From positions 124,001-188,000 of the forward strand of contig NZ_JAINZP010000005.1 in the NCBI RefSeq assembly GCF_020166435.1: a DNA stretch of 64,000 bases, written 5' to 3'. Below, piece after piece: positions 9,643 through 20,953 of the stretch. Position 1 is the stretch's first letter, and the number at the start of each line of letters is the position of its first letter. Both the position numbers and the translations under genes were made by a program. The notes beneath the pieces were generated by a model, which was given only the letters and a program-made list of their open reading frames with translations, ran no database searches and was not told the origin of the DNA. Origin of the DNA: Pectobacterium versatile. GTDB taxonomy: Bacteria > Pseudomonadota > Gammaproteobacteria > Enterobacterales > Enterobacteriaceae.

Positions 9643-10824
9643 TCATACACGCCGCTTTGTTGCGGTATCCATCCACACCGCTAATAGTAGGATCCCGCCT
9701 TTAACGACGTATTGCCAGAACGTCGGCACATCCAGCATGCTCATCCCGTTATCCAGCGACGCCATGATAAATGCCCCCATCACCGCACCCGCAACGCTGC
9801 CAATCCCGCCCGCCAGACTGGTGCCGCCAATCACACAGGCGGCAATCGCATCCAGCTCGGCAATATTCCCAGCGGATGGCGAACCTGCTCCCAAGCGTGA
9901 ACTGAGAATCAGCCCAGCGACCGCGACCATCAGGCCGTTAATCGCGAATACCGCCATTTTGGTGCGCTCGACATTCACGCCCGATAGGCGAGCGGCATCG
10001 ATATTCCCCCCCACGGCATAGATGCGGCGGCCAAATGCGGTTCGCGTCGCGAGAAAAATACCGCCCAGCATCAATAGCGTCAGCACCAGCACTGGCGTTG
10101 GCACACCGCGATAGTCATTCAGCAGATAAATCGCGCCCAGCACCACCAATGCCGTCACTGTCTGACGGCCAATATCACCTGCAGGTGGATTTATCGGTAA
10201 CCCTAATCGGGCGCGGCTGCTGCGCCGACGCCACTGCCAACCAATAAACACCATCAACCCGACGGCACCGAACATAAAACCGATGCCGGAAGGCAGATAA
10301 CTTTGCCCAATCTGCGACATCGCTTCACTGGTCGGAGAAACCGTCGTCCCATTGGTAATACCGATCAGAATGCCGCGAAAAGCCAGCATCCCCGCCAGCG
10401 TCACGATAAACGAAGGGACTTTCCGGTAGGCAACCCACCAGCCATTCCACGCGCCCAGCAATAGTCCCAGCGCGAGCGTCACAACGATGGTCAACGGCAA
10501 GGGCCAGCCAAACCAGACATCAAAAATAGCCGCCGCACCGCCCAGCAGCCCCATCATCGAACCGACCGACAGATCGATTTCGGCGGAGATAATGACAAAC
10601 ACCATGCCAACCGCCAGAATGCCGGTGATCGCCGTTTGCCTCAGCAGGTTGGAAAGATTACGCGCGCTGAGATACGCCCCGTCGGTCATGTAAGTGAAAA
10701 AAAGCATGATGGCGATGATGGCAGCAATCATCACGTAGACCTGAAGGTTGATGCTTTTCAGCCGTTGCAGCATCGAGGCAGAGCCAGCGATATGTTGTTG
10801 TTCAGACTGCGATGTTTTCAGCAC
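9643..10824 (-). CDS. xylH: D-xylose ABC transporter permease XylH
   Basis: An inner-membrane permease of the ribose/xylose ABC family with about ten hydrophobic helices; the conserved [20 protein letters not shown] and [18 protein letters not shown] segments match E. coli XylH. The most likely start is the GTG at 10824, where GAGGAG is well spaced and the length becomes 393 residues, identical to E. coli. A GTG three codons earlier abuts the Shine-Dalgarno. The start overlaps the xylG stop by 23 nt, implying translational coupling. Confidence 0.92.
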   Translation of the reverse strand: MLKTSQSEQQHIAGSASMLQRLKSINLQVYVMIAAIIAIMLFFTYMTDGAYLSARNLSNLLRQTAITGILAVGMVFVIISAEIDLSVGSMMGLLGGAAAIFDVWFGWPLPLTIVVTLALGLLLGAWNGWWVAYRKVPSFIVTLAGMLAFRGILIGITNGTTVSPTSEAMSQIGQSYLPSGIGFMFGAVGLMVFIGWQWRRRSSRARLGLPINPPAGDIGRQTVTALVVLGAIYLLNDYRGVPTPVLVLTLLMLGGIFLATRTAFGRRIYAVGGNIDAARLSGVNVERTKMAVFAINGLMVAVAGLILSSRLGAGSPSAGNIAELDAIAACVIGGTSLAGGIGSVAGAVMGAFIMASLDNGMSMLDVPTFWQYVVKGGILLLAVWMDTATKRRV

Positions 10825-12346
10825 GATGTTCACTCCTCAATGCAGCTTCCATAACCTGTTCCTGGGTTAAATTACGATTGATCAAATCCGCTTTGATACG
10901 CCCCTGATGCATCACCAATACCCGATCGCTCAACCCCAGCACTTCGGGCAATTCAGAAGAAATGACAATGACGGCAATGTGCTGTTTTACCAGTGCATTA
11001 ATGAGCTTATAGATTTCGTATTTGGCACCGATATCAATGCCGCGCGTGGGTTCATCGAGAATCAGAATGCGGGGGTTCAACAGCAGGCATTTCGCCAGCA
11101 CCGCTTTTTGCTGGTTGCCGCCGCTTAACCGGGCAATCGCCAGTTCTGGGCTGGACGTTTTCACTTTCAGGTTCGCTAGCGATTGCCGGATGATGTCCTG
11201 CTCACGGGCATCATCCAGCATGGAAAACGCCCCCGTGAATTGGTCGAGTGCCGCCAGCGTCATGTTCTGCGCCACGCTCATCACCGGAACGATGCCGTCC
11301 TTCTTACGATCCTCCGGCACCATCGCAATGCCCTGTGCCATAGCCTGTTGGCAGTTACTGATAGTCACTGGCTTACCATCAATAAAAATGTCGCCCTGCC
11401 AATGGCCGTGATAGGAACCAAACAGGCACTGCACCGTCTCCGTACGCCCCGACCCAACCAGCCCGGCGATACCGAGAATTTCGCCTCGGTGTAGAGCAAA
11501 CGAGACATCATCCACCCGACGAATATGGCGATTGACGGGATGCCAAGCGGTAAGGTGTTCTACGCGTAATACTTCTTCACCAATGACATGCGGCTCATTG
11601 GGATAAAGCTCCGTCAGCTCTCTCCCCACCATCATGGCAATGATCTGGTCCTCGCTCAGCTCGACTGCCGGATGCGTGCCAATCGGCTTCCCATCGCGAA
11701 TCACGCAAATCACATCGGAAATGGCTTTAACTTCGTTGAGCTTGTGCGAGATATAAATGCAGGCGATACCGTGATCGCGCAGATCCTGAATGATATCAAG
11801 CAGGATAGCGGTTTCCCGCTCGGTCAATGAGGCCGTTGGCTCATCTAGCACCAGCAGACGCACCTGCTTGTTCAGCGCTTTGGCGATTTCCACCAGTTGC
11901 TGCTGACCTAATCCAAGCTCACCCACTTTGGTATTCGGATCGACAGCCAGCTTGACCTGCTCCAGCATGCGCTGGCAGCGTAGATACATATTGTCGTAAT
12001 CCATCACACCAAAACGCGTCCACTCGTTGCCCAAAAAGAGGTTCTCCAGCACCGTCATTTCTTTCACCAGTGCCAGTTCCTGATGAATGATCGCGATGCC
12101 TTTTTGCTCCGTATCGCGAATATGGTTGGCGCGTAGCTCGTCACCCGAGAACACGATCTGCCCGTCATAGCTGCCATACGGATAAATGCCACACAGCACC
12201 TTCATTAAAGTGGATTTCCCTGAGCCATTCTCGCCACACAGCGACAAGACCTGACCCGCGTCCAGCATCAGGCTAACGTTATCTACGGCTTTCACCGTGC
12301 CAAACGCCTTGGTGATGTTTTTCATTTCCAACAGATGCAGCATCAT
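10802..12346 (-). CDS. xylG: D-xylose ABC transporter ATPase XylG
   Basis: A 514-residue double ATPase (E. coli XylG is 513). The first cassette has Walker [10 protein letters not shown] near residue 38 and Walker [12 protein letters not shown]; the second has a degenerate P-loop ([10 protein letters not shown]), signature LSGGNQQK and Walker [13 protein letters not shown]. It powers xylose import through XylH with the binding protein XylF. Two consecutive ATGs (12346, 12343) are possible starts. Confidence 0.95.
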   Translation of the reverse strand: MMLHLLEMKNITKAFGTVKAVDNVSLMLDAGQVLSLCGENGSGKSTLMKVLCGIYPYGSYDGQIVFSGDELRANHIRDTEQKGIAIIHQELALVKEMTVLENLFLGNEWTRFGVMDYDNMYLRCQRMLEQVKLAVDPNTKVGELGLGQQQLVEIAKALNKQVRLLVLDEPTASLTERETAILLDIIQDLRDHGIACIYISHKLNEVKAISDVICVIRDGKPIGTHPAVELSEDQIIAMMVGRELTELYPNEPHVIGEEVLRVEHLTAWHPVNRHIRRVDDVSFALHRGEILGIAGLVGSGRTETVQCLFGSYHGHWQGDIFIDGKPVTISNCQQAMAQGIAMVPEDRKKDGIVPVMSVAQNMTLAALDQFTGAFSMLDDAREQDIIRQSLANLKVKTSSPELAIARLSGGNQQKAVLAKCLLLNPRILILDEPTRGIDIGAKYEIYKLINALVKQHIAVIVISSELPEVLGLSDRVLVMHQGRIKADLINRNLTQEQVMEAALRSEHRAENIAV

Positions 12347-12390
12347 GGCCCCCGTGATTCAGGTGTCTCAGACCTCGTCAGCAACAGTGG

Positions 12391-12417
12391 CGAGCCACAA
12401 CGGCATATCGTGGCTCG
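12391..12417 (-). terminator. xylF-xylG intercistronic stem-loop
   Basis: The 8-bp stem CGAGCCAC / GTGGCTCG has an 11-nt loop between xylF and xylG. Such stem-loops after binding-protein genes usually attenuate read-through or protect the upstream mRNA, which would make XylF more abundant than XylG/H. Confidence 0.55.
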
Positions 12418-12459
12418 GTAAATTTCCTACATCCTGAAATCTATTGGCTGCAACGTGCG

Positions 12460-13458
12460 TTAATACACATCCGCTTTTTTGTGGAAGCCATCGGCAATGA
12501 CGGTGGAATCGATATTGGATTTATCGACGGGAATCGGAGTCAGTAAGAAGGAAGGAATATCTTTTAAGCCATTGTTTAATTTAGCGTTAGATTCCGGTTT
12601 TTTATCGGAGCCGAGCGCCACGGCGATATCTGCGGCATCTTTCGCCAGCTTGCTGATCGGTTTGTAGACCGTCATCGTTTGCGTGCCTGCCACAATCCGT
12701 TTGATAGCCGCCAGATCGGCATCCTGACCGGAAATCGCGACTTTCCCTGCCAATCCCTGTGCAGCAAGCGCCTGAATCGCTCCGCCCGCCGTGGCATCGT
12801 TCGACGCCACAACAGCATCGATCTTATTACTGTTCGCCGTTAGCGCATTTTCCATAATTTTCAGCGCGTTCTCTGGTAGCCAGGCATCAACCCACTGATC
12901 GCCGACCACTTTTATTTTCCCACTCTCGATCAACGGCGTGAGCACTTTCATTTGCCCCTGACGAAACAGCTTCGCATTATTATCGACCGGTGAGCCACCC
13001 ATTAAGAAATAATTCCCGCCAGGCACCTTATCGACGAGATATTTCGCCTGTAGCTCTCCAACCTTTTCATTATCAAATGAAATATAAAAATCCACGTCCG
13101 CATTATTAATCATGCGATCGTAAGCAAGCACTTTTATTCCCTCACGTTTTGCTTCTGCAATAACATTGCCAAGCACCTGACCGTTATAAGGAATAATGAC
13201 TAATACATCGACACCGCGATTAATCATGTTTTCTATTTGAGAAATTTGCGTCGCTTCATTGCCGTTTGCTGATTGAACAAAAACATCAGCACCCTGCTTT
13301 TTGGCTTGCTCAACAAAAAGATCGCGATCTTTCTGCCAGCGTTCAAGACGCAAGTCATCAATCGCCATGCCTATTTTAACGTCCTTCGCGAATCCGGGCT
13401 GACAAGCTAAAGTGAATACGGCACAAGCTGAGAGTAAAAAATGGTTAACTTTCATCAT
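12460..13458 (-). CDS. xylF: D-xylose-binding periplasmic protein XylF
   Basis: A 332-residue family-2 sugar-binding protein (E. coli 330). The signal peptide is clear: a short basic start (MMKVNH), a hydrophobic core, and cleavage predicted after GFA at about residue 25, before KDVKIGMAIDD. The binding-protein body has ANGNEATQISQIENMINRG, IIPYNGQVL and VASNDATAGGAIQAL. It delivers xylose to XylGH. It heads the xylFGH operon, divergent from xylA. Confidence 0.94.
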   Translation of the reverse strand: MMKVNHFLLSACAVFTLACQPGFAKDVKIGMAIDDLRLERWQKDRDLFVEQAKKQGADVFVQSANGNEATQISQIENMINRGVDVLVIIPYNGQVLGNVIAEAKREGIKVLAYDRMINNADVDFYISFDNEKVGELQAKYLVDKVPGGNYFLMGGSPVDNNAKLFRQGQMKVLTPLIESGKIKVVGDQWVDAWLPENALKIMENALTANSNKIDAVVASNDATAGGAIQALAAQGLAGKVAISGQDADLAAIKRIVAGTQTMTVYKPISKLAKDAADIAVALGSDKKPESNAKLNNGLKDIPSFLLTPIPVDKSNIDSTVIADGFHKKADVY

Positions 13459-13930
13459 TGCGTACCTTTTTTATTTAAGATGCAGGGCGATACCCTAAAT
13501 AATTCGAGTTACAGGAAGGCGGCAAGAGAGGGAATCCCGATGAGCTTACACAAGTAAGTGATTCGGGTGACTGAACGCTGCCAACGCACATGTAACTTGA
13601 AGTATGACGGGTAAGACTCCAATAGCCAGATGAGTATTGTCGCTAAACATCCCCCCATCAATTACAGATTTTTATCCTCCAATTATGTTTTTTGGTTTAA
13701 TTTCCGTTTTTTGATACGGGTCATATTTTATTGTCGAGTCACATTTTCATTTTGTTACCTATTGCGAAGCGTATTCAGAGTAAAACGCCGTTATTTTTTG
13801 CGACACAGCGCACATTTAATAATTCTCTGAATTTCAGTGTGAAATAACGTAATTGAGGAAACACTCATCCACTCCGAAAATTAATCACATTCCCGTCTCT
13901 TCCGTCTGGGTGGTTTCTAAGGAGTTAACG
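13459..13930. other. xylF/xylA divergent control region
   Basis: A 472-bp gap. Its xylF-proximal part is an ERIC element (13490-13612); the remaining 320 bp is AT-rich and by analogy with E. coli should carry XylR and CRP sites for both promoters, but I could not place a convincing match. An AAGGAG at 13919-13924 is the xylA ribosome-binding site. Confidence 0.65.
13490..13612 (+). repeat. ERIC element, near full length (copy 3)
   Basis: A 123-bp copy with the left end ATACCCTAAATAATTCGAGT, the core GAGCTTACACAAGTAAGTGA followed by TTCGGGTGA, and the right end CTTGAAGTATGACGGGTA. It starts 31 bp upstream of the xylF start, so it forms part of the xylF leader or promoter. Confidence 0.9.
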
Positions 13931-15250
13931 ATGCAAGCCTATTTTGAACAGATCGAAAAAGTTCGTTATGAAGGTAGCCAAAGCAACAACCCCTTCGCCT
14001 TTTGTCACTACAATCCCGATCAGGAAATACTCGGTAAACGTATGGCGGACCATTTGCGTTTTGCCGTCGCGTATTGGCACACGTTCTGCTGGAACGGCGC
14101 GGATATGTTTGGCGTCGGCTCCTTTGCCCGCCCGTGGCAGCAGTCAGGCGACGCACTGGAGTTGGCAAAGCGCAAAGCGGATATCGCATTCGAATTCTTT
14201 CAAAAGCTCAGCGTGCCTTACTACTGCTTTCATGATGTTGATGTCGCGCCAGAAGGGAATTCACTGAAAGAGTATCTGCATAACTTTGCGGTAATTACCG
14301 ATGTTCTGGCGGAAAAGCAGCAGGATAGCGGCGTGAAGCTACTGTGGGGCACCGCGAACTGTTTCACTCATCCCCGCTACGGCGCAGGCGCGGCCACCAG
14401 TCCTGACCCAGACGTCTTTGCCTGGGCGGCCACACAGGTGTTCACAGCTATGAACGCGACCCAAAAACTGGGTGGCGAAAACTATGTGCTGTGGGGCGGG
14501 CGTGAGGGATATGAAACCCTGCTCAATACCGACCTGCGTCAGGAGCGTGAACAGATCGGCCGCTTCATGCAGATGGTCGTCGAGCATAAACACAAAATCG
14601 GTTTTCAAGGCACGCTGCTCATTGAACCGAAACCGCAGGAACCGACCAAGCATCAATACGACTATGATGTCGCCACCGTTTATGGCTTCCTGAAACAGTT
14701 TGGGCTGGAAAAAGAGATTAAAGTCAACGTGGAAGCCAACCACGCTACGCTGGCAGGCCATTCATTCCACCATGAAATCGCCACCGCCGTCGCGCTGGGC
14801 ATTTTCGGGTCTGTCGATGCGAACCGCGGTGATCCGCAGCTCGGTTGGGACACCGATCAGTTCCCTAACAGCGTGGAAGAGAACGCGCTAATTATGTACG
14901 AAATTCTCAAAGCGGGTGGCTTCACGACGGGTGGCCTGAACTTTGATGCCAAAGTCCGCCGCCAGAGCACCGATCGCTACGACCTTTTCCATGCGCATAT
15001 CGGCGCGATGGATACGATGGCACTGGCGCTCAAGGCTGCCGCCAGAATGATTGAGGATGATAAGCTCAATCAGTTGGTCGCTAAACGCTATGCGGGCTGG
15101 AACGGGGAACTGGGTCAGCAAATTCTGCAAGGTAACGCCTCGCTGGAATCGCTTGCCCGCTATGCAGAAAGCCATCAACTGACACCACAGCACCAGAGTG
15201 GCCAGCAGGAATTGCTGGAAAATCTGGTTAACCGCCACCTATTTGGCTAA
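13931..15250 (+). CDS. xylA: Xylose isomerase
   Basis: A 439-residue enzyme converting D-xylose to D-xylulose. Recognisable motifs are YCFHDVD with the catalytic histidine near residue 101, [46 protein letters not shown] and [16 protein letters not shown], which carry the metal ligands. The start is ATG 13931, preceded by AAGGAG; the open frame extends 26 codons further upstream without family similarity. It is followed after 72 bp by xylB. Confidence 0.97.
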   Translation: MQAYFEQIEKVRYEGSQSNNPFAFCHYNPDQEILGKRMADHLRFAVAYWHTFCWNGADMFGVGSFARPWQQSGDALELAKRKADIAFEFFQKLSVPYYCFHDVDVAPEGNSLKEYLHNFAVITDVLAEKQQDSGVKLLWGTANCFTHPRYGAGAATSPDPDVFAWAATQVFTAMNATQKLGGENYVLWGGREGYETLLNTDLRQEREQIGRFMQMVVEHKHKIGFQGTLLIEPKPQEPTKHQYDYDVATVYGFLKQFGLEKEIKVNVEANHATLAGHSFHHEIATAVALGIFGSVDANRGDPQLGWDTDQFPNSVEENALIMYEILKAGGFTTGGLNFDAKVRRQSTDRYDLFHAHIGAMDTMALALKAAARMIEDDKLNQLVAKRYAGWNGELGQQILQGNASLESLARYAESHQLTPQHQSGQQELLENLVNRHLFG

Positions 15251-15322
15251 AACGGTACGCTCACTATGTTACACCTACTGCGACAGACTAAACCCTGTCG
15301 CAGAGGCTTATCAGGAGCCACT

Positions 15323-16780
15323 ATGTATATCGGTATTGATCTGGGTACGTCCGGTGTTAAAGCCATCCTGCTGGATGAAGCTGGCGAGGTGGTTGCCAGC
15401 CATAGCGCTGCGCTGAGCATTTCTCGTCCGCACCCGCTCTGGTCGGAACAGGCGCCTGAAGACTGGTGGCAGGCAACCGAGCAGGTGCTACAAGCGTTGG
15501 CAGCCACGCACAGCCTTCGCGCCGTGAAAGCGCTAGGGCTGACCGGACAAATGCACGGTGCCACCTTGCTGGATGCCCGCCATAACGTACTGCGACCCGC
15601 GATTCTCTGGAATGACGGACGCAGCGCGGCCCAATGCCGAACGCTGGAACAGCAGGTGCCTACATCGCGCCAGATTACCGGTAACCTGATGATGCCGGGC
15701 TTTACCGCGCCCAAGCTGAAATGGGTGCAGGAAAAAGAAAGCGACATCTTCCGCCAAATCAACAAGGTCCTGTTGCCGAAAGACTATCTCCGCTGGCGTC
15801 TGACAGGGGAATTTGCCAGCGACATGTCCGATGCGGCGGGAACGCTTTGGCTGGACGTCGCCAAACGAGACTGGAGCGACACTCTGCTGGAAGTCTGTGC
15901 GCTGAGCCGCAAGCACATGCCAACGCTGTATGAAGGCAGCCAGATTACCGGTTATCTGCGGCCTGACATCGCCAGTCGTTGGGGTATGGATCCCGTCCCC
16001 GTCATTGCTGGCGGTGGAGATAACGCAGCAGGTGCGATTGGTGTCGGGCTGTATCAAACGGGTCAGGCGATGCTGTCTCTCGGCACATCCGGCGTTTACT
16101 TCGCCGTCAGTGACGGTTTTCTCAGCAATCCGCAACATGCCGTCCACAGCTTCTGCCACGCGCTGCCGAATACCTGGCACCTGATGTCCGTGATGTTAAG
16201 CGCCGCGTCCTGCCTCGACTGGGTCGCCCACCTGACGCACGCGGAGAGCGTGCCTGCACTGTTGCAGGAAATCGCTTCGACGCCAGCCGACGACACGATA
16301 ACGCCAGTGTGGTTCTTGCCCTATCTTTCCGGCGAGCGCACACCGCACAATAATCCCGATGCCAAAGGCGCATTCTGGGGGCTCACCCATCAACACGGCC
16401 GTGCAGAACTGGCAAAAGCCGTACTGGAAGGTGTGGGATTTGCGCTTGCCGACGGCATGGACGCGCTGCATATGACTGGGCTCAAGCCCGATAGTATTAC
16501 GCTGATTGGCGGTGGTGCACGTAGCGCCTACTGGCGGCAAATGCTGGCGGATATCAGCGGTCAAACGCTAGCGTACCGCACGGGAGGAGATGTCGGCCCT
16601 GCGCTCGGTGCCGCCCGTTTGGCGCAAATCGCCATGCATCCGCATACGCCACTGGCAGAGCTCCTGCCGCCGCTGCCGCTGGAACAGGTTCATCAGCCAG
16701 CCCCCCAGCGTCACGCCGACTATGCCGAGCGGAGACGTACATTTAAGGCTCTCTACCAACAGCTTAAGCCGTTGATGTAA
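15323..16780 (+). CDS. xylB: Xylulokinase
   Basis: A 485-residue FGGY-family kinase phosphorylating D-xylulose to xylulose 5-phosphate for the pentose phosphate pathway. The N-terminal phosphate loop is YIGIDLGTSGVKAI; GGGDNAAGAIG holds the catalytic aspartate; SGERTPHNNP and LIGGGARSAYWRQMLAD complete the ATPase core. ATG 15323 follows CAGGAG; an upstream ATG at 15266 would add 19 unrelated residues. It is in operon with xylA and convergent with wecH. Confidence 0.96.
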   Translation: MYIGIDLGTSGVKAILLDEAGEVVASHSAALSISRPHPLWSEQAPEDWWQATEQVLQALAATHSLRAVKALGLTGQMHGATLLDARHNVLRPAILWNDGRSAAQCRTLEQQVPTSRQITGNLMMPGFTAPKLKWVQEKESDIFRQINKVLLPKDYLRWRLTGEFASDMSDAAGTLWLDVAKRDWSDTLLEVCALSRKHMPTLYEGSQITGYLRPDIASRWGMDPVPVIAGGGDNAAGAIGVGLYQTGQAMLSLGTSGVYFAVSDGFLSNPQHAVHSFCHALPNTWHLMSVMLSAASCLDWVAHLTHAESVPALLQEIASTPADDTITPVWFLPYLSGERTPHNNPDAKGAFWGLTHQHGRAELAKAVLEGVGFALADGMDALHMTGLKPDSITLIGGGARSAYWRQMLADISGQTLAYRTGGDVGPALGAARLAQIAMHPHTPLAELLPPLPLEQVHQPAPQRHADYAERRRTFKALYQQLKPLM

Positions 16781-16794
16781 AAATTAATCCGTAG

Positions 16795-17787
16795 TCAGCT
16801 CACCCAGCGTCGCACATCGATTTTCTGTAACGCCATCGAAAGCAGCAGGCTGCCTGCCAGCGTGATGGAGAAAACAGAGAAGATATCGAGAACCGGATGA
16901 GCGGGTAGCATCACATCATGCGTACGCAGAGAGTGAATGATCAACGCGTGGAAGCCGTAAATCGCCAGTGAATGGCGCGAAATGGTGGCAAAGCCCAGTA
17001 AAATCCGCTGGCTAAAGTAGTGCTTAAACACCACCAGAAGGCTGACCGCAGCCAAAAATACCAGCGGGCCACAGTAGATGTAAAACGTCTGGGTGAACGT
17101 ATCGTTCAATAATGTATGGTACTTTGTCCCCATCGCGACCAGCGCGACACACGCAATGAAGAAGGGGATAGCCGCCAGTACGACTTTCTTTGGCACGTCC
17201 AACATGCCTAACGCGCGCCCCAGCGCGGCGTACAGCACGTAGTAAAACGTATCGCCGTAAATATAGAGATTCACGGGCAGTAATTGAAATCCTTCAAACT
17301 CCACTCGCCCTGTATTGGGGTTGGCGACAACGGCCAGCAAGATAATCAAGACGGCTAAATATTTACCTGATACCGGCGTGATGGTAATAAGCGGAGAGAG
17401 CAGATAAATCACGATAATGGCGTAGAAAAACCATAAGTGATAAAAGATCGGTTTTTGCAGCACATGGTGCAGTGAGTTCAGGCCATTAATCGGGGTGAGC
17501 GTCGCAATATAAATCAATGCAACCGTGCTGTAGAAAAGCAGGCATAAACCGATACGCAGAAAATGCTTCTTCCCCGCGCGACGCTCACCAAAGAATAAGT
17601 AACCCGAGATCATGAAAAACAGCGGAACACAGACGCGCGAGGCGGAGTTCAGGACATTCGCCACATCCCAGTGTCCATCGCCTGGCGTGCCGCCCGCGGT
17701 AATATAGTAGGTTGTACTATGAATCAGAACGACCATCATGCAGGCCAGCGCCCGCAGGTTATCAATCCAGCCGATCTTATCCGTCAT
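16795..17787 (-). CDS. wecH: Enterobacterial common antigen O-acetyltransferase WecH
   Basis: A 330-residue acyltransferase-3 membrane protein with about ten hydrophobic helices. The N-terminal WIDNLRALACMMVVLIHSTT carries the conserved R and H of this family, followed by NSASRVCVPLFFMISGYLFFG. Sequence, length (E. coli WecH/YiaH is 331) and position next to xylB match WecH, which O-acetylates GlcNAc of enterobacterial common antigen. I start at ATG 17787 (GAGGTTGTGC upstream) rather than the TTG two codons earlier. Confidence 0.88.
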   Translation of the reverse strand: MTDKIGWIDNLRALACMMVVLIHSTTYYITAGGTPGDGHWDVANVLNSASRVCVPLFFMISGYLFFGERRAGKKHFLRIGLCLLFYSTVALIYIATLTPINGLNSLHHVLQKPIFYHLWFFYAIIVIYLLSPLITITPVSGKYLAVLIILLAVVANPNTGRVEFEGFQLLPVNLYIYGDTFYYVLYAALGRALGMLDVPKKVVLAAIPFFIACVALVAMGTKYHTLLNDTFTQTFYIYCGPLVFLAAVSLLVVFKHYFSQRILLGFATISRHSLAIYGFHALIIHSLRTHDVMLPAHPVLDIFSVFSITLAGSLLLSMALQKIDVRRWVS

Positions 17788-17983
17788 GCACAACCTCTTG
17801 AAAGCAAAGCGCTATTCAAAACAGCGTAGCCGTTGTTAAGCGCTGACACAATCAACTATCAATCATCAGCTATAACAACCGGGCAAATCCTAGTGTAAGG
17901 ACGGCTTAATACGGATAAACGGTGTTGAGTTAAGTTATGCGCGCCGACGGTGGCAAGCGCGCAGGATCTTACGGAATATGGCG

Positions 17984-19519
17984 CTAGAACAGCCCCATCG
18001 GCTTATCAGAGTAACTCACCAACAGGCACTTGGTTTGCTGGTAGTGTTCCAACATCATTTTATGGTTTTCACGCCCGATGCCGGACTGCTTATAACCCCC
18101 AAATGCCGCATGCGCCGGATAGGCGTGATAACAGTTGGTCCAGACGCGGCCGGCCTGAATACCGCGCCCCATCCGGTAAGCGATATTGCCGTTGCGGCTC
18201 CATACGCCAGCTCCCAGACCGTATTCCGTATCGTTGGCGATCTCCAGTGCGTCATCCATCGTTTTGAAGGTCGTGACTGCCAGCACCGGTCCGAAAATTT
18301 CCTCCTGGAAGACACGCATACTGTTTTTACCGAACAATATCGTCGGTTCCAGATAGTAGCCTTCCGCCAGCCCGCCTAGCATCGCCTTGCGCTGGCCGCC
18401 CGTGAGCACGCGTGCCCCCTCTTTCTTACCGATATCAATGTAGTTAAGGATGGTGTCGAGCTGGCCTGCCGACACCTGCGCGCCCATCATGGTTTTGCTA
18501 TCCAGCGGGTTACCGATGCGGATAGCCTCAACGCGCTTGATTGCCCGTTCCATAAAGCGATCGTAGATAGATTCCTGCACCAGCGCGCGGCTCGGACAGG
18601 TGCAGACCTCTCCCTGATTGAAGGCAAACAGCGTGAAACCTTCGAGCACTTTGTCAAAGAAGCTGTCTTCCTTGTCCATCACATCGGCAAAGAAGATGTT
18701 CGGCGATTTGCCACCCAATTCCAGCGTCACCGGCGTCACGTTCTGCGCCGCATAGCTCATGATCTGCTGACCCACCTCGGTCGAACCGGTGAATGCCACT
18801 TTCGCAACGCGTTTCGACGTTGCCAGATATTCACCAATTTCGCTGCCCGACCCATTAACGACATTGATGACACCTGGCGGCAGCAGATCCTGAATCAGTT
18901 CCATCAAAATCAATACTGACATCGGCGTCAGTTTGGCGGGTTTCAGCACAATACAGTTACCGGCGGCCAGCGCTGGTGCCATCTTCCAACAGGCCATTAG
19001 CAGCGGGAAATTCCAGGGAATGATTTGCCCGACAACGCCGAGAGGCTCATGAAAATGATAGGCCACGGTATCGCCATCAATTTCGCTAATCCCCCCTTCT
19101 TGCGCGCGGATACAAGCCGCAAAATAGCGAAAGTGGTCAATCGCCAACGGTACGTCTGCCCCGCTAGTTTCGCGTATCGGTTTACCGTTATCCCAGGTTT
19201 CCACCTGTGCCAGCAGCTCAAGGTTTTGCTCCATCCGGTCGGCGATTCGGTTAAGCACCAACGCACGTTCCTGCACCGACAGGCCACCCCATTCCGCTTT
19301 TGCCTTGTGAGCAGCATCCAGCGCGTGGTCAATATCTCGCGTTGACGAACTGGCCACTTCACACAGCGGTTGGCCCGTTACTGGCGTCAAATTGACAAAA
19401 TACTGACCAGCGTCAGGTGGTACCCAAACTCCGCCGATAAAATTGTCATAGCGTTTTTTCAGATTGAGAGAGCCGTATTCGCCAGACGCGGATCGGCCTT
19501 CGAGATTATCGTGCGCCAT
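17984..19519 (-). CDS. aldB: Aldehyde dehydrogenase AldB
   Basis: A 511-residue NAD(P)-dependent aldehyde dehydrogenase very like E. coli AldB (512). The fold is complete: [31 protein letters not shown], the glutamate in [11 protein letters not shown] and the catalytic cysteine in [14 protein letters not shown]. It oxidises acetaldehyde-type substrates to acids. The start is ATG 19519, with a perfect AAGGAGA; the upstream frame adds 19 unrelated residues. It is divergent from fdhD across an ERIC. Confidence 0.93.
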   Translation of the reverse strand: MAHDNLEGRSASGEYGSLNLKKRYDNFIGGVWVPPDAGQYFVNLTPVTGQPLCEVASSSTRDIDHALDAAHKAKAEWGGLSVQERALVLNRIADRMEQNLELLAQVETWDNGKPIRETSGADVPLAIDHFRYFAACIRAQEGGISEIDGDTVAYHFHEPLGVVGQIIPWNFPLLMACWKMAPALAAGNCIVLKPAKLTPMSVLILMELIQDLLPPGVINVVNGSGSEIGEYLATSKRVAKVAFTGSTEVGQQIMSYAAQNVTPVTLELGGKSPNIFFADVMDKEDSFFDKVLEGFTLFAFNQGEVCTCPSRALVQESIYDRFMERAIKRVEAIRIGNPLDSKTMMGAQVSAGQLDTILNYIDIGKKEGARVLTGGQRKAMLGGLAEGYYLEPTILFGKNSMRVFQEEIFGPVLAVTTFKTMDDALEIANDTEYGLGAGVWSRNGNIAYRMGRGIQAGRVWTNCYHAYPAHAAFGGYKQSGIGRENHKMMLEHYQQTKCLLVSYSDKPMGLF

Positions 19520-19884
19520 TTCAGTCTCCTTTTCATTTCCGAGTGAGCGGCCATGCCGCAGTGAAAAAAGAGGCAAACAGTAAGCAGTTACATTAAGCCT
19601 ATATGGGGTATGGGGTTAGCGACAGGATTCGGCCAGAGAAGAAGGCAACTCTTCGAGTTGACGCACAGTTTCTTGCGAGAAAAAGTCGCGTCCCTTCAGG
19701 CACGGTGAGGTATACCCTAAATAATTCGAGTTTCAGGACAAAAACGGCAAGGCGTTTTTGAACAGCGCTTGCGCTGACCCCGAAGGGGCGAGGCCCACGA
19801 TGGGCCGAGTATTTAAACGCAGCCAACGCACATGCAACTTGAAGTATGACGGGTATAATACTTTTAATTTCTAGGGTTACTAAC
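19520..19884. other. aldB/fdhD divergent region
   Basis: A 365-bp gap, 145 bp of which is an ERIC element (19712-19856). The aldB-proximal 190 bp presumably holds the aldB promoter. No gene is seen. Confidence 0.65.
19712..19856 (+). repeat. ERIC-type element with replaced centre (copy 4)
   Basis: Both ends are intact (ATACCCTAAATAATTCGAGT and ACTTGAAGTATGACGGGTAT), as is the right arm AACGCAGCCAACGCACATG. The usual core is replaced by a GC-rich segment with nested hairpins (CGAAGGGGCGAGGCCCACGA). It ends 28 bp before the fdhD ATG. Confidence 0.8.
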
Positions 19885-20718
19885 ATGCAGGTATTTCAGG
19901 TGGAAGGGGTTCATTTACCAGCGGATGCCGCCCTTGAAGGCGCAACGCAACATTCAGTCTATCATCCCGATTCTCTGCATCAGCCACAGTCTGACTGGCT
20001 AGCGGAAGAGGTGCCCGTTGCGTTGGTTTATAACGGCATATCGCATGTCGTCATGATGACCTCACCGAAGGAACTGGAACAGTTCGCACTCGGGTTTTCT
20101 TTATCTGAAGGCATTATTCAATCACCGGCAGATATCTATGGCATTGATGTACAGGCCGCCTGTCACGGTATCGAAGTGCAGATTGAGCTTTCGAGCCGAC
20201 GCTTCGCTGGACTAAAAGAACGCCGCCGAGCGATGGATGGCCGTACAGGCTGCGGCGTATGTGGCGTAGAACAACTCGCGGAAATCGGCAAACCGATCGC
20301 ATCTCTGCCCTTCACGCAGACATTTTCCCTTAGCAAACTTGAAAACGCGCTGGTGCGGCTGCGCGATGTGCAGAAGATCGGTCAGGTAACGGGTTGCACT
20401 CACGCCGCAAGCTGGGTCGCGCCAGACGGCACGCTGTCCGGGGGGAGTGAAGACGTCGGCCGCCATGTCGCGCTGGATAAGCTGCTAGGTACCCGAGCGA
20501 AGCAGGGGTGGCAGCAAGGCGCTGTCCTAGTCTCCAGCCGGGCCAGCTATGAGATGGTCCAAAAATCCGCCATGTGCGGCGTGGAAATCCTGTTTGCTGT
20601 CTCAGCGGCCACTTCACTGGCCGTAGAGGTCGCACAGCGCTGCAACCTGACACTCGTCGGTTTTTGTCGGCTGGGACATGCGACTATCTACACACACTCG
20701 CAGCGTCTGAGCGCGTAA
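19885..20718 (+). CDS. fdhD: Formate dehydrogenase sulfurtransferase FdhD
   Basis: A 277-residue protein, the exact E. coli length. FdhD passes sulfur from IscS to the molybdenum cofactor of formate dehydrogenases. The CxxC pair that carries the sulfur is in GCGVCG (about C123/C126), and the [17 protein letters not shown] and [11 protein letters not shown] segments are typical. I use ATG 19885; the frame extends 13 codons upstream into the ERIC element, which I regard as non-coding. The Shine-Dalgarno (TAGGG) is weak. Confidence 0.93.
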   Translation: MQVFQVEGVHLPADAALEGATQHSVYHPDSLHQPQSDWLAEEVPVALVYNGISHVVMMTSPKELEQFALGFSLSEGIIQSPADIYGIDVQAACHGIEVQIELSSRRFAGLKERRRAMDGRTGCGVCGVEQLAEIGKPIASLPFTQTFSLSKLENALVRLRDVQKIGQVTGCTHAASWVAPDGTLSGGSEDVGRHVALDKLLGTRAKQGWQQGAVLVSSRASYEMVQKSAMCGVEILFAVSAATSLAVEVAQRCNLTLVGFCRLGHATIYTHSQRLSA

Positions 20719-20842
20719 GAGACACCACCAAATTCGCGGCGTTTTGCAGGCGACGGGTATAGATTAATTTGTTTTTACATAGTGTAATAACGATATAAGC
20801 GTTTGTTATCATGAAGTAAAGCAATCTGATTCATGTCACCCG

Positions 20843-20861
20843 CTCGAGAATAATCATTTTC
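20843..20861 (+). promoter_or_regulatory. Candidate Fur box upstream of sodA
   Basis: The right half TAATCATTTTC matches the consensus TAATCATTATC at 10 of 11 positions; the left half is degenerate, but further NATWAT-like hexamers (ATATCATT) follow. It lies about 95 bp upstream of sodA, which is Fur-controlled in E. coli. Confidence 0.45.
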
Positions 20862-20953
20862 AATATCATTTAATTAACTATAATGAAGGCATTGCTTACG
20901 CGGTACTAACAACACAGTGCCGTAACATTTTTATTACCATGGAGATGCTAAAC

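Noticed and set aside
13613..13930. CRP and XylR sites for xylA/xylF
   Set aside because: Expected by analogy with E. coli, but only weak half-sites (for example TCACA at about 13740) are visible, so none is annotated.
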